A stretch of 64,000 nucleotides of DNA from Polynucleobacter corsicus (GTDB lineage: Bacteria > Pseudomonadota > Gammaproteobacteria > Burkholderiales > Burkholderiaceae). The translations under genes were made by a program, and so were the position numbers. The notes under the pieces are model-generated. The model saw only the letters and a program-made list of their open reading frames with translations. It had not been told where the DNA came from and made no database searches. The DNA lies in the NCBI RefSeq assembly GCF_018688255.1, contig NZ_CP061314.1, forward strand, positions 1,798,001 to 1,862,000. Reading direction: 5' to 3'. Below are positions 43,316-52,959 of the stretch, piece after piece; within the stretch, counting starts at the first letter, position 1; each line of letters starts with the position of its first letter.

Positions 43316-43741
43316 ATGGAATGTCAAGTAAGTTGGTTAGGTAATGGCGGCATGGCGTTTTCGGCAAAAACAGGCAGTGGCCACCAAGTCACCATGGACG
43401 GACCGCCCGAAGCTGGAGGCAAAAATAGTGCCCCAAGACCTATGGAGCTGATTTTGGCGGGTACTGGGGGCTGCTCTGCCTTTGATGTGGTGGCAATCCT
43501 ACAAAAAGCTCGACAAGAGATAAGCGCCTGCGATCTCCATCTGACAGCCGAGCGGGCAGAGACTGAACCCAAAGTATTTACCAAAATTAACCTGCATTTC
43601 ACGGTTAAGGGCAAAAACCTCGATTTAACCAAGGTTGAGCGTGCAGTGAAGCTTTCCCATGAAAAGTATTGCTCCGCGACAACCATGCTCGCCAAAACAG
43701 CAGAAATTACTTATTCCATCGACGTCCTGAATGACGAATAA
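43316..43741 (+). CDS. OsmC family peroxiredoxin-like protein
   Basis: OsmC/Ohr-superfamily protein of 141 residues, possibly a thiol-dependent peroxidase. The two reactive cysteines are Cys53 (GTGGCSAFDVV) and Cys119 (KYCSATTML), as in the YhfA-like branch of the family. AGGGG lies about 9 nt before the ATG. A possible promoter TTGATA-N16-TAAATT is just upstream in the AT-rich spacer. It converges on rnpB. Confidence 0.9.
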   Translation: MECQVSWLGNGGMAFSAKTGSGHQVTMDGPPEAGGKNSAPRPMELILAGTGGCSAFDVVAILQKARQEISACDLHLTAERAETEPKVFTKINLHFTVKGKNLDLTKVERAVKLSHEKYCSATTMLAKTAEITYSIDVLNDE

Positions 43742-43752
43742 GTATTGAGAAA

Positions 43753-44063
43753 GTGCAGAGTCAATCGATAAGCCGGATTCTGTCGCCTAGATTTGCATCT
43801 AGGGGCAATCATTCCTCTAGGCCGGCAGTTACCTGACGGCTCAAGCTCCCTACCCGCAGACTCAGCGGGACGCCTCATCGCCTGCTTACTTGGGATTGCT
43901 CCAGGTGGAGGTTACCGCGTTTCACCGTAACTAAATACGCTCGTCTCTGTGGCCCTATTCCTCACGTCACCGTGGATGGCCGTTAGCCATCACCCTTCCC
44001 TATGGAGTCCGGACTTTCCTCCCCCTCAATAAAGAGGCGGCGATTGCCCAATTGACTCTGCGC
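43753..44063 (-). ncRNA. rnpB: RNase P RNA (bacterial class A)
   Basis: Catalytic RNA of ribonuclease P, about 310 nt, which removes tRNA 5' leaders. On the reverse strand the conserved core GAGGAAAGTCCGGACTCC (P3/P4 region) is near the 5' end. ACAGAATCCGGCTTA is near the 3' end, and the GCAGAGTCAAT termini pair as helix P1 (44051-44061 with 43755-43765). The ends are set from this helix, to within a few bases. The short 62-bp spacer to pyrC contains TAGACT about 10 nt before the 5' end as a possible -10. No intrinsic terminator follows directly, so 3' processing is likely. Confidence 0.96.
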
Positions 44064-44125
44064 CTGCAGTCTAACGCAGTCGCAGAAATTTAGTCTAAAA
44101 ATGAATTAGGGGCTTGTGTGGCAAC

Positions 44126-45184
44126 TTAAGCCAAGGTCCAAGCAATCGTCTCACCTGCACGCAGCGGCACAATCGTTTCGTCACCCAAAGGAAGCTCTGC
44201 AGGAATACTTTGCGCCTGCTTTACCAAAGTTACTTTCTTGGTATTGCGTGGCAATAGATAAAAATCTGGACCAAAGAAACTGGCGAAGCCCTCAAGCTTG
44301 TCCAACTTGCCAACACTCTCGAATGCCTCAGCATATAAACCTAAGGCATTAAAAGCGCTATAACAACCAGCACAACCGCAAGCAGCTTCTTTAGCACCCT
44401 TGGCGTGGGGCGCACTATCGGTGCCCAAGAAAAATCTGGGGTTGCCACTCGTTGCAGCCTCTAATAGGGCAACGCGATGTTCTTCACGCTTGAGTACTGG
44501 CAAGCAGTAGTTATGCGGACGAATACCACCAGAAAAAATCGCATTGCGATTCATTAATAAATGTTGCGGAGTAATCGTAGCGGCTATATTATTTTTTTCA
44601 GCAGTGTGCGCATCACGTACATAGTGCGCTGCTTGCTTAGTAGTAATGTGTTCAAACACAATCTTCAGCTCAGGAAAATCTTGACGTAAAGGTTCGAGCA
44701 CTTCATCAATAAATACCGCCTCACGATCAAATATATCAATGTGAGCACTAGTCACTTCACCATGCACTAACAAGGGCATGCCGACAGCCTGCATTGCTTC
44801 AAGTGCAGCATAACAACGTTTAATGTCACTCACACCCGCATCACTGTTAGTTGTTGCTCCTGCAGGGTAAAGCTTAAATCCAGCAATGCCGGCATTCTTT
44901 GCTTTACGTACTTCATCCGCAGAAGTGTTATCTGTGAGATACAAGGTCATTAGTGGTGTAAAGCTAGTCACGCCCAAAGATTGAAGACTGGCTTCAATGC
45001 GACCGCGATACGCATTTGCCAAATCAACCGTAGTCACTGGCGGCTTCAAATTTGGCATGATGATGGCACGCGCAAATTGGCGCGCAGTATCCGCCAATAC
45101 ATCTCGCATTACTTCACCGTCACGAATATGCAAATGCCAGTCATCCGGCTGAATCAGTTGAATTTGTGTTGGGCTATTGGACAT
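44126..45184 (-). CDS. pyrC: Dihydroorotase (type II)
   Basis: Zinc enzyme of 352 residues closing carbamoyl-aspartate to dihydroorotate in pyrimidine synthesis. DDWHLHIRDGEVM holds the HxH metal site. The lysine expected to be carboxylated is in AGFKLYPAGATTNSDAGV; VHGEVTS, FEHITTK and TDSAPHAKGAKEAACGC complete the site. Its start lies 2 bp after the glycerate kinase stop, in the same transcript. Confidence 0.96.
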   Translation of the reverse strand: MSNSPTQIQLIQPDDWHLHIRDGEVMRDVLADTARQFARAIIMPNLKPPVTTVDLANAYRGRIEASLQSLGVTSFTPLMTLYLTDNTSADEVRKAKNAGIAGFKLYPAGATTNSDAGVSDIKRCYAALEAMQAVGMPLLVHGEVTSAHIDIFDREAVFIDEVLEPLRQDFPELKIVFEHITTKQAAHYVRDAHTAEKNNIAATITPQHLLMNRNAIFSGGIRPHNYCLPVLKREEHRVALLEAATSGNPRFFLGTDSAPHAKGAKEAACGCAGCYSAFNALGLYAEAFESVGKLDKLEGFASFFGPDFYLLPRNTKKVTLVKQAQSIPAELPLGDETIVPLRAGETIAWTLA

Positions 45185-45186
45185 AA

Positions 45187-46509
45187 TTATTTATCAAGCA
45201 AGATGATGCGGAAATCGTTTACGTTTGTCAGTGTAGGGCCAGTTTCTACTAAAGCATCTAATTGCGCAAAAAAACCATAGCAATCGTGCTGGTCAAGGTA
45301 CTGTGAAGGGATCAAGCCTTGCTTATTAGCAGCCTGGCGAATCGCGGGAGTAAACCACGCACCAGCATTCTTTTCACTACCATCGATACCATCAGTATCT
45401 GCAGCTAGAGCTGAAACATGAGGAAGATCAGTTGATGCTGCAAAAAATGAAAGTAGATACTCACTGCAGCGGCCACCACGACCCTGAATTCCACTAGGAA
45501 TAGTTACCGTACACTCACCACCCGAGATAAAGGCGATTGGTCCATTGGTCTTAGTCGATAAACACTGTCGGGCTAAGGCAGCTTGCTCTATACCTACTTC
45601 TTGAGCTTCCCCGGCAATGGTGTCACCCAAAATCACTGGCTCATAACCTTGTGTACGGACGTAGTCTGCCGCAGCCTCAAGACTTTTATAGGCCGTAGCA
45701 ATCACATGATTACTAACTGCAGTATTTTGTAGATCTGCTTCTTTTAAGGTCTCCAGAACTTCACCCGCAAGACCACGCTGCAAATGAGATAAAACAGATT
45801 CTGGAATAGAGTCAGAGCTTAAGTGATATTTAACCAAAATATCCAGAGCATCTTGGAAGGTCGAATAATCTGGCGCGCAAGGTCCACTTGCAATATCTGC
45901 AGGAGCATCTCCAGTGACATCCGAAATCAGCAATGCTTCAACTCGAGCACCGCGTGCAATTGCCAGCCTTGCTAAATTACCACCCAGAATCGCTGACAAA
46001 TGTTTACGAACAACATTCATCTCTTCAATTGGCGCACCTGAGCGTAAAAGCGCCTCGGTAGTCTTGCGCATATCTTCGATACTGATGCCAGCTTGAGGCA
46101 AAGTGAGCAAACTTGAACCGCCGCCGGAGATTAAGGCAATCAAAACATCGCCAGCTTGTAATTCACCAACTAAGCGGTAGATTTCCTTAGCACCGTCCAT
46201 GCCGGCTTGATCAGGTACTGGATGACCTGCTTCGATAATTTGGATATGACTAGTAGGGGAGTTGTGCCCATAGCGGGTCAACACTACCCCCTCAATCATT
46301 GCATTAGGCCAATGACTCTGAGCATGCGACTCTAGGGCAGTTGCCATTGATGCACTGGCTTTGCCTGCGCCCACCACTAAACACCTTCCTTTTGGCTCCG
46401 AACCTTGAGGAAAGATCTTACCGAGATATTCAGGAACAATTTGGATTGGGTCAGCCACCGCTAAAGCCGCGGCAAAGGCATTTTTGAGAATAGTTTCTTG
46501 CTGGCTCAT
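45187..46509 (-). CDS. Type-2 glycerate kinase (MOFRL/DUF4147)
   Basis: Glycerate 2-kinase family protein of 440 residues, converting D-glycerate to 2-phosphoglycerate in glyoxylate/tartronate or serine-cycle metabolism (GckA/TtuD type). VVGAGKASASMATALE, ISGGGSSLLTLPQAGIS and the C-terminal MOFRL segment AADTDGIDGSEKNAGAW are typical. It begins 9 bp after the ABC exporter and ends 2 bp before pyrC. Functional assignment is by family only. Confidence 0.92.
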   Translation of the reverse strand: MSQQETILKNAFAAALAVADPIQIVPEYLGKIFPQGSEPKGRCLVVGAGKASASMATALESHAQSHWPNAMIEGVVLTRYGHNSPTSHIQIIEAGHPVPDQAGMDGAKEIYRLVGELQAGDVLIALISGGGSSLLTLPQAGISIEDMRKTTEALLRSGAPIEEMNVVRKHLSAILGGNLARLAIARGARVEALLISDVTGDAPADIASGPCAPDYSTFQDALDILVKYHLSSDSIPESVLSHLQRGLAGEVLETLKEADLQNTAVSNHVIATAYKSLEAAADYVRTQGYEPVILGDTIAGEAQEVGIEQAALARQCLSTKTNGPIAFISGGECTVTIPSGIQGRGGRCSEYLLSFFAASTDLPHVSALAADTDGIDGSEKNAGAWFTPAIRQAANKQGLIPSQYLDQHDCYGFFAQLDALVETGPTLTNVNDFRIILLDK

Positions 46510-46518
46510 AAAGATATT

Positions 46519-48342
46519 CTAATCAAGAACGATGCGCTCTTGCATTTGCCACATTTCAGCATACCGGCCACTAGCAGCCAATAGCTCTGCATGCGTTCCA
46601 CGCTCCACTATCTGGCCATGCTCCATGACCAAAATTTGATCCGCATGAATAATGGTGGACAGCCTATGGGCAATAATCAAGGTCGTACGGTTTTTAGCCA
46701 AGCCAAGTAACTCTTCCTGAAACGCCCGCTCCGTTTTAGAGTCCAGCGCCGATGTTGCCTCATCAAAAATTAACATTGCTGGCTTTTTGAGTAGGGTGCG
46801 TGCAATCGCAACACGCTGCTTCTCACCACCTGATAATTTCAGACCACGCTCGCCTACTTGGGTGTCGTAGCCATCTGGGAGATGCTTGATGAAACGATCA
46901 ATCTGCGCCGCCCTAGCAGCCTCATGAACTTCTTCAATTGAAGCATTAGGGTTGCCATAAGCAATGTTGTAGCCAATGGTGTCATTAAACAAGACAGTGT
47001 CTTGAGGAACAATACCAATTGCCTTGCGCAAACTTAATTGAGTGACATCCACAATATTTTGATCATCAATCAGGATCTTGCCAGACTGAACATCATAAAA
47101 ACGAAACAGTAAGCGGGCTAAAGTGCTCTTGCCAGCCCCGCTCTGCCCAACCACTGCAGTAATCGTTCCCGCAGGGATATTAAAGCTGACATCCTTCAGA
47201 ATTTTACGCTTAGCCTCGTAATGAAACGAGACATTTTCAAAGCGAACATCTGGACCACGGCTTTGATCACTAACGCGTAAGGACTGGGCATTGGGCACAT
47301 CCGCAATCTCCTTCTCCGTATTCAGAAGCGAGAACATACGATCCATGTCAGTCAGCGCCTGCTTAATCTCACGATAGATCACGCCCAAGAAATTCAGCGG
47401 AATATACAACTGAATCATCAGGGTGTTAACCAAGACCAAATCACCTAAGGTCATAGATCCATCAATTACACCTTGCGTTGCTCGCCATAAAATCAGGACC
47501 AATCCAATAGCAATAATTGCCTGCTGCCCAAGATTGAGTACTGCTAAAGATTTTTGTGACTTCACTGCAGCTGTTTGGTAGCGGATCAGATTTTGATCGT
47601 AACGGCTAGCCTCAAAGGCTTCGTTGCCAAAGTACTTTACTGTCTCAAAATTCAACAAGGAATCAATTGCCTTCTGATTGGCCTTGGAATCCATGTCATT
47701 CATGGTGCGGCGGAAGTGGGTACGCCATTCCGTCACCACTACTGTGAAGCCGATATACAAGACTAAGGCAACTAGCGTAATGGCAGCAAACCAAATATCG
47801 TATGCAAAAGCTAAGTAACCAAGCACCAAACAAAATTCAATCAGGGTTGGCAGGATGCTATAAAGCGAATAAGAGATCAGCGACTGAATACCACGTGTAC
47901 CGCGCTCAATATCTCGGCTAACCCCGCCGGTCTGACGAGCTAAATGAAAGCTCAGTGCTAGCGAGTGTAGATGCTCAAAAACTTGTAGCGCTACTTTACG
48001 AACGGCATTTTGAGTAACGCGTGCAAAAAGCGATTCACGTAACTCAGTAAATAATGAGGCAGAGACTCTTAAAAGGCCATAGGCTAATATCAATCCAGCC
48101 GGAACTACCAATAATGCCTGGGGCGAATCTGCCTTGATATTGAGGGTATCAATCAATTCCTTCATCAAAATTGGAATGCCAAGATTGGTGACCTTGGCAG
48201 CAACCAAACAAGTCAGAGCAATCGCAACCCTAAACTTGTACTCCAATAGGTAAGGAAGTAAGTCACGAATAACCTTCCAGTCGCTACCTCGTGACGGCTT
48301 TGAATCTGCTGCTGAATGGTGATGCCCTGATGAATGTCTCAT
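46519..48342 (-). CDS. ABC exporter, Atm1/heavy-metal tolerance type
   Basis: Half-transporter of 607 residues: six-helix exporter domain (about residues 35-325) followed by a nucleotide-binding domain with Walker A GQSGAGKSTLARL, signature LSGGEKQRVAIARTLL and Walker B MLIFDEATSALD. The sequence around TGGVSRDIERGTRGIQSLI and VTEWRTHFRRTMN is typical of the Atm1/HMT1 group, which exports glutathione-linked metals or sulfur compounds. The N-terminus is His-rich (HSSGHHHS). The start may be the ATG at 48342 or the adjacent GTG at 48345. It begins a few bases after nudB. Confidence 0.92.
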   Translation of the reverse strand: MRHSSGHHHSAADSKPSRGSDWKVIRDLLPYLLEYKFRVAIALTCLVAAKVTNLGIPILMKELIDTLNIKADSPQALLVVPAGLILAYGLLRVSASLFTELRESLFARVTQNAVRKVALQVFEHLHSLALSFHLARQTGGVSRDIERGTRGIQSLISYSLYSILPTLIEFCLVLGYLAFAYDIWFAAITLVALVLYIGFTVVVTEWRTHFRRTMNDMDSKANQKAIDSLLNFETVKYFGNEAFEASRYDQNLIRYQTAAVKSQKSLAVLNLGQQAIIAIGLVLILWRATQGVIDGSMTLGDLVLVNTLMIQLYIPLNFLGVIYREIKQALTDMDRMFSLLNTEKEIADVPNAQSLRVSDQSRGPDVRFENVSFHYEAKRKILKDVSFNIPAGTITAVVGQSGAGKSTLARLLFRFYDVQSGKILIDDQNIVDVTQLSLRKAIGIVPQDTVLFNDTIGYNIAYGNPNASIEEVHEAARAAQIDRFIKHLPDGYDTQVGERGLKLSGGEKQRVAIARTLLKKPAMLIFDEATSALDSKTERAFQEELLGLAKNRTTLIIAHRLSTIIHADQILVMEHGQIVERGTHAELLAASGRYAEMWQMQERIVLD

Positions 48343-48351
48343 CACTCTATC

Positions 48352-48810
48352 TTAGTCAGTTACGCTCTGACGCGCAGAAAATAACTTGAGAATCGCTTCG
48401 CCATTACTGGGAGAGAAACATTTACTCACTGCTTCAGCATGAGGCAGCCATTGATAAGCCACGTGCTCTCTTGGTGCCAATTTGACTGAGACCTCATTTG
48501 GGACCAGTAATGAGAACCAATGCTCGGCATTTCTAGTCACTCCAGGGGCGTAACGGTGACGCCATTGCGGATAAATCTCGTACTCAATCTGGTGATGCAT
48601 ATCCTGCAAAGAACCCGCTGGAAGAGACTGAACATCAATTCCGGTCTCCTCAAGGACTTCGCGTGCGGCAGCCGCACTAAGATCCTCATCGAAGAAATCA
48701 ATGCTACCGGTAACGGATTGCCAGAAATTCACTCTATCGGCCCGCTCAATTAGCAAGACCTCCCCGTTCGATTTGTAGATAACAACTAAAACTGAAATGG
48801 GGATTTTCAA
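48352..48810 (-). CDS. nudB: Dihydroneopterin triphosphate diphosphatase (Nudix)
   Basis: Nudix hydrolase of 152 residues for folate synthesis. The Nudix box reads GSIDFFDEDLSAAAAREVLE plus ETG, with the catalytic REVLEE intact but one extra residue between the first Gly and Glu relative to the standard box. YEIYPQWRHRYAPGVTRNAEHWF matches the NudB family and supports it over other Nudix enzymes. The start is a TTG at 48810, the first possible start after an in-frame stop and with no clear ribosome site. Position after aspS also matches many proteobacteria. Confidence 0.9.
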   Translation of the reverse strand: MKIPISVLVVIYKSNGEVLLIERADRVNFWQSVTGSIDFFDEDLSAAAAREVLEETGIDVQSLPAGSLQDMHHQIEYEIYPQWRHRYAPGVTRNAEHWFSLLVPNEVSVKLAPREHVAYQWLPHAEAVSKCFSPSNGEAILKLFSARQSVTD

Positions 48811-48832
48811 GATGATCTAAATACTTCCTTAA

Positions 48833-50632
48833 TTAAGCAGCAGGGGCAGCTTGGCGCAAACGAATATGCAATTCTTTTAATTGACGCTCGTCTACCGGAC
48901 TAGGAGCCTGAGTAAGCAAGCACTGTGCACGCTGCGTTTTCGGGAAAGCGATAACATCACGGATAGATTCAGCACCGGTCATCATTGTGACAATACGATC
49001 CAAACCAAATGCAATACCACCGTGTGGGGGCGCGCCGTACTGCAAGGCATCCAATAAGAATCCAAACTTAACTTGAGCCTCTTCGGCACCAATATTCAAG
49101 GCGCGGAATACCTGACTTTGCACTGCTTCTTGATGGATACGAACTGATCCACCACCAATTTCACTACCGTTCAGCACCATGTCATAAGCTTTAGCTAAAC
49201 ACTTTCCAGGACTCGATTCGAGATACTGCATATGTTCATCTTTAGGGCTAGTGAATGGATGGTGGCATGCGACCCAACGGGCATTGTCGTCATCGTATTC
49301 AAACATGGGGAAATCAACTACCCATAATGGCTTCCAACCTTCGGTAGATAGCCCATGCTCCTTACCCCAAGCAGAGTGACCAATCTTCAAGCGCAAGCCG
49401 CCGATAGCGTCATTGACTACTTTTTCCTTATCAGCACCGAAGAAAATAATGTCGCCGTCTTTGGCGCCAGTACGTTTCAAGATGCCCTCGATAGCAGCAT
49501 CATGCAAGTTCTTCACGATTGGTGATTGCAAACCATTGCGACCTTCAGAAACAGAATTTACCTTGATCCATGCCAAACCTTTGGCGCCATAGATCGCTAC
49601 AAATTGAGTGTAATCATCAATTTCACTACGGCTAATCTCAGCACCGCCAGGTACGCACAAACCAACTACACGTCCACCCTCTTGATTTGCTGCACCAGAA
49701 AATACTTTGAAATCCACATCTTTCATCAAGTCAGTCAATTCTGTGAATTCAAAATTCACACGCAGATCTGGCTTGTCTGAACCAAAGCGCGCCATACCCT
49801 CTGAGTAAGGCATGGTTGGAAATGGATTAGGCAACTCCACGTTCATAGTGACTTTGAAAATATGACGAATCATGTTTTCAAATAGCTCACGGATTTCTAA
49901 TTCATCCAAGAAAGCAGTTTCACAGTCGATCTGAGTAAATTCAGGTTGACGATCAGCACGTAAATCTTCATCACGGAAACACTTAGTAATTTGGTAGTAA
50001 CGATCAAAACCCGCCACCATTAATAACTGCTTAAATAGCTGCGGAGACTGTGGCAAAGCAAAGAACTGACCATCATGTACGCGTGAAGGTACCAAGTAAT
50101 CGCGCGCACCCTCAGGGGTGCTCTTCGTTAGCATTGGTGTTTCGATATCGATAAAACCTGCGGCATCAAGGTAGCGACGGCATTCCATGGCCACGTTATA
50201 ACGTAAACGTAAATTCTTTTGCATTTGCGGGCGACGCAAGTCCAAAACACGGTGAGTTAAGCGAGTGGTCTCAGATAAATTCTCATCTTCCAATTGGAAT
50301 GGAGGAGTAATGGACGCATTCAAAATCACTAGACCATGACAAAGTACTTCAATTTTGCCGCTGACTAAATCATTGTTCTCAGTACCGGCGGGACGTGCAC
50401 GTACCAAACCCTTAACCTGAATACAAAATTCATTACGAACCTGCTCGGCTAGTACAAACATCTCAGGGCGATCTGGATCGCAAACAACTTGCACAAAACC
50501 TTGATGATCACGTAGATCAATAAAGATCACGCCACCGTGGTCACGACGACGGTTAACCCAACCAGAGAGGGTAATCTCTTGACCAATGAGTGATTCAGTT
50601 ACCTGACCGCAGGTATGGCTTCGCATCGACAT
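48833..50632 (-). CDS. aspS: Aspartyl-tRNA synthetase
   Basis: Class IIb synthetase of 599 residues. It has an N-terminal OB-fold anticodon domain (SGWVNRRRDHGGVIFIDLRD), the catalytic core with motif 2 CFRDEDLRADRQPEFTQID and motif 3 GIAFGLDRIVTMM, and a bacterial GAD insertion near residues 290-420. Whether it also charges tRNA-Asn cannot be judged by eye. It lies between DUF502 and nudB in one reverse transcript. Confidence 0.98.
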   Translation of the reverse strand: MSMRSHTCGQVTESLIGQEITLSGWVNRRRDHGGVIFIDLRDHQGFVQVVCDPDRPEMFVLAEQVRNEFCIQVKGLVRARPAGTENNDLVSGKIEVLCHGLVILNASITPPFQLEDENLSETTRLTHRVLDLRRPQMQKNLRLRYNVAMECRRYLDAAGFIDIETPMLTKSTPEGARDYLVPSRVHDGQFFALPQSPQLFKQLLMVAGFDRYYQITKCFRDEDLRADRQPEFTQIDCETAFLDELEIRELFENMIRHIFKVTMNVELPNPFPTMPYSEGMARFGSDKPDLRVNFEFTELTDLMKDVDFKVFSGAANQEGGRVVGLCVPGGAEISRSEIDDYTQFVAIYGAKGLAWIKVNSVSEGRNGLQSPIVKNLHDAAIEGILKRTGAKDGDIIFFGADKEKVVNDAIGGLRLKIGHSAWGKEHGLSTEGWKPLWVVDFPMFEYDDDNARWVACHHPFTSPKDEHMQYLESSPGKCLAKAYDMVLNGSEIGGGSVRIHQEAVQSQVFRALNIGAEEAQVKFGFLLDALQYGAPPHGGIAFGLDRIVTMMTGAESIRDVIAFPKTQRAQCLLTQAPSPVDERQLKELHIRLRQAAPAA

Positions 50633-50648
50633 AACAATTTCCTAAAAA

Positions 50649-51302
50649 TCAAAGATGATGGTTTGACTTAGCAGCAGTCAGACCAGTTGAACTGGTGGGG
50701 GGAACGGATCCCATTGAAACAATATGTTTGAGCGCCTCTTCAACACTCATCTCTAATTCAATAGTGTGTGCACGTGGGACGATCATAAAAAATCCAGAGG
50801 TTGGGTTTGGAGTGGTTGGCAGGAAAACATTAACGTAGTCCTCGCCCAACTTAGCCGCAACTTCTTTTGCTGGCATACCAGTCTGAAATGCAATCGCCCA
50901 AGAATCTGCATGGGGATAGCGAATTAATAATGCCTTGCTAAACGCCTGGCCACTTCCAGAAAATAAAGTGGAAGATACTTGTTGAACACTGGAGTAAATC
51001 GATCGCACAATCGGAATGCGATTCACCAAGCGATCCCAAACCTTCATCCACCACTGCCCCGCAAAATTGATTGCAAGTAATCCAGTAATCATGATGACTG
51101 AAACAACAATCAGAATGCCCACACCGGGTAATTCACGGAAATGTTGCAAATCACCAGAAAACTGATTGGGGAACACAGTAATAATGGCATGCATTACAGA
51201 ACCAAAAACACCGTCAAGCAAGCCCAAGCCCCATCCAATCACCCAAATAGTGATTGACATCGGTGCCCACACCAGAATGCCTGCGATAAAGTATTTTTTC
51301 AT
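50649..51302 (-). CDS. DUF502 family membrane protein
   Basis: Protein of 217 residues with two N-terminal membrane helices (residues 4-30 and 60-85) and a soluble domain. Typical DUF502 motifs are KVWDRLVNRIPIVRSIYSSVQQV and VNVFLPTTPNPTSGFFMIVP. The function is unknown. It commonly precedes aspS in betaproteobacteria. GTGGG lies near the ATG as a ribosome site. Confidence 0.88.
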   Translation of the reverse strand: MKKYFIAGILVWAPMSITIWVIGWGLGLLDGVFGSVMHAIITVFPNQFSGDLQHFRELPGVGILIVVSVIMITGLLAINFAGQWWMKVWDRLVNRIPIVRSIYSSVQQVSSTLFSGSGQAFSKALLIRYPHADSWAIAFQTGMPAKEVAAKLGEDYVNVFLPTTPNPTSGFFMIVPRAHTIELEMSVEEALKHIVSMGSVPPTSSTGLTAAKSNHHL

Positions 51303-51366
51303 TTGCCCACGCTTACGCTTTGCTTAACCTGGCATTTTAGCGGTTTAAGCGGCAATCGGCGACAGT

Positions 51367-52953
51367 CTAGTGAAGACCAAGGCCGATTATCAGAATCCCA
51401 GCCAAAAAGCCGCCCGCAAACAGCAAGGTGCCCACCAAAAGGCGATGAGTCCGTCTTTCCTGCATTAAAAGGCCTTTTAAGACCTCTAATTCAGCATTTT
51501 GCTCTCTTTGCGGACCGCGCCCTTGCGCCAAACTCTCCGCAATCAGGCGGGGCAAGGTTGGTAGTATTTTTGCCCAAGAGGGCGCTTCACTCTTAAGCCC
51601 TTCAACCAATCCACGCCAACCCAACTGTCGACTAATCCATTTTTCTAGAATCGGCTTTGCAGTCTGCCAAAGATCAAGATCAGGGTCTAATTCACGCGCT
51701 AGACCCTCAACATTGAGCAATGTCTTTGATAGCAAGGATAGTTGTGGCTGTACTTCGACCTTAAAACGGCGAGATGTTTGGAACAAACGTACCAGAACAA
51801 TGCCCAAGGAAATATCTTTTAAAGGTCGATCAAAGTAAGGTTCACAAACGGAACGTACTGCACCTTCTAATTCCTCAACTCGGGTATCTGGAGGCACCCA
51901 ACCAGATTCCACATGCAATTCTGCGACACGCCGGTAATCTCGATTAAAGAAGGCTAAAAAGTTGAGTGCCAAGTAGTTTTTATCGGTTTCACTTAATGCG
52001 CCAACAATTCCGAAATCCAGGGAGATGAATCGCCCAAAACTATCAGGCTCTAAACTAATCATGATATTTCCAGGATGCATATCTGCATGGAAAAAACCAT
52101 GTTCGAATACTTGGGTAAAAAATATCTCCACGCCCTCTGCTGCTAATTTTTTAAAATCAACTCCAGCGGCACGCAATTCATCAAAACGACCGATAGATAT
52201 ACCGTTCATTTTTTCCATGACAATCACATTGGTGTGACATAGATCCCAATACATTTCTGGAATCATGAGCTTGTCTGAATCAACAAAATATCTTCTTAAC
52301 TGACTGGCATTAGCGGCCTCACGCATGAGATCAAGCTCATCATGCAGGTGTCTATCAAACTCAGAAACATTTTCAGTTGGCTTTAAACGTCGACCATCAG
52401 AAGATAACTTTTCAATGACTTTTGCCAGGTCATACATTAAAGCAATATCGCTCTCAATCACCGGGAGGATGCCTGGGCGTAGGACCTTGATCGCAACTTC
52501 TCGCCCATTCCACTCTGGATGCCTCTCAGTGGCACGTAAAGTTCCAAAATGTACCTGAGCTACAGAAGCACTAGCTACGGGCGTTGCATCAAAACTAATA
52601 AAGACTTCTTCAACAGGTAAACCAAGTGCTTTCTCAATCAAAAGTCGTGATTCTGTATTAGAAAATGGCGGCACTTGATCCTGCAACTTTGCCAATTCAT
52701 TGGCAATATCCTCCGACAATAAATCACGTCGAGTAGAAAGCACTTGTCCAAATTTTACGAAGATCGGACCGAGCGCTTCTAATGTCAAACGAATGCGCTC
52801 ACCTCTGGGTAGCGATTGCCCTGGTGATACCCAGCAAAGAATGGTTAAGAAGCCACGAGCAATCCCAGGCTTCAGAATATCGCGTAGGAGCGGCAGTAAG
52901 CCATAACGCCATGCAGTAAAGAAAATAAAATAGAGACGGGCTAAACGACGCAC
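51367..52953 (-). CDS. ubiB: UbiB kinase-like protein of ubiquinone synthesis
   Basis: Atypical kinase/ATPase (ABC1/ADCK/UbiB) of 528 residues needed for ubiquinone production. The KxGQ motif is KFGQVLSTRRDLLS; AVASASVAQVHFG is the alanine-rich nucleotide loop; EHGFFHADMHPGNIM and SLDFGIVG are the catalytic and metal motifs. One or two membrane helices anchor the C-terminus (ends LIIGLGLH). The start codon is GTG, 6 nt after ubiJ. Confidence 0.96.
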   Translation of the reverse strand: MRRLARLYFIFFTAWRYGLLPLLRDILKPGIARGFLTILCWVSPGQSLPRGERIRLTLEALGPIFVKFGQVLSTRRDLLSEDIANELAKLQDQVPPFSNTESRLLIEKALGLPVEEVFISFDATPVASASVAQVHFGTLRATERHPEWNGREVAIKVLRPGILPVIESDIALMYDLAKVIEKLSSDGRRLKPTENVSEFDRHLHDELDLMREAANASQLRRYFVDSDKLMIPEMYWDLCHTNVIVMEKMNGISIGRFDELRAAGVDFKKLAAEGVEIFFTQVFEHGFFHADMHPGNIMISLEPDSFGRFISLDFGIVGALSETDKNYLALNFLAFFNRDYRRVAELHVESGWVPPDTRVEELEGAVRSVCEPYFDRPLKDISLGIVLVRLFQTSRRFKVEVQPQLSLLSKTLLNVEGLARELDPDLDLWQTAKPILEKWISRQLGWRGLVEGLKSEAPSWAKILPTLPRLIAESLAQGRGPQREQNAELEVLKGLLMQERRTHRLLVGTLLFAGGFLAGILIIGLGLH

Positions 52954-52959
52954 AATGAA

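Noticed and set aside
43741..43755. Intrinsic terminator directly after rnpB
   Set aside because: No hairpin plus T tract is present between the P1 helix and the osmC stop; the RNA end is probably made by processing.
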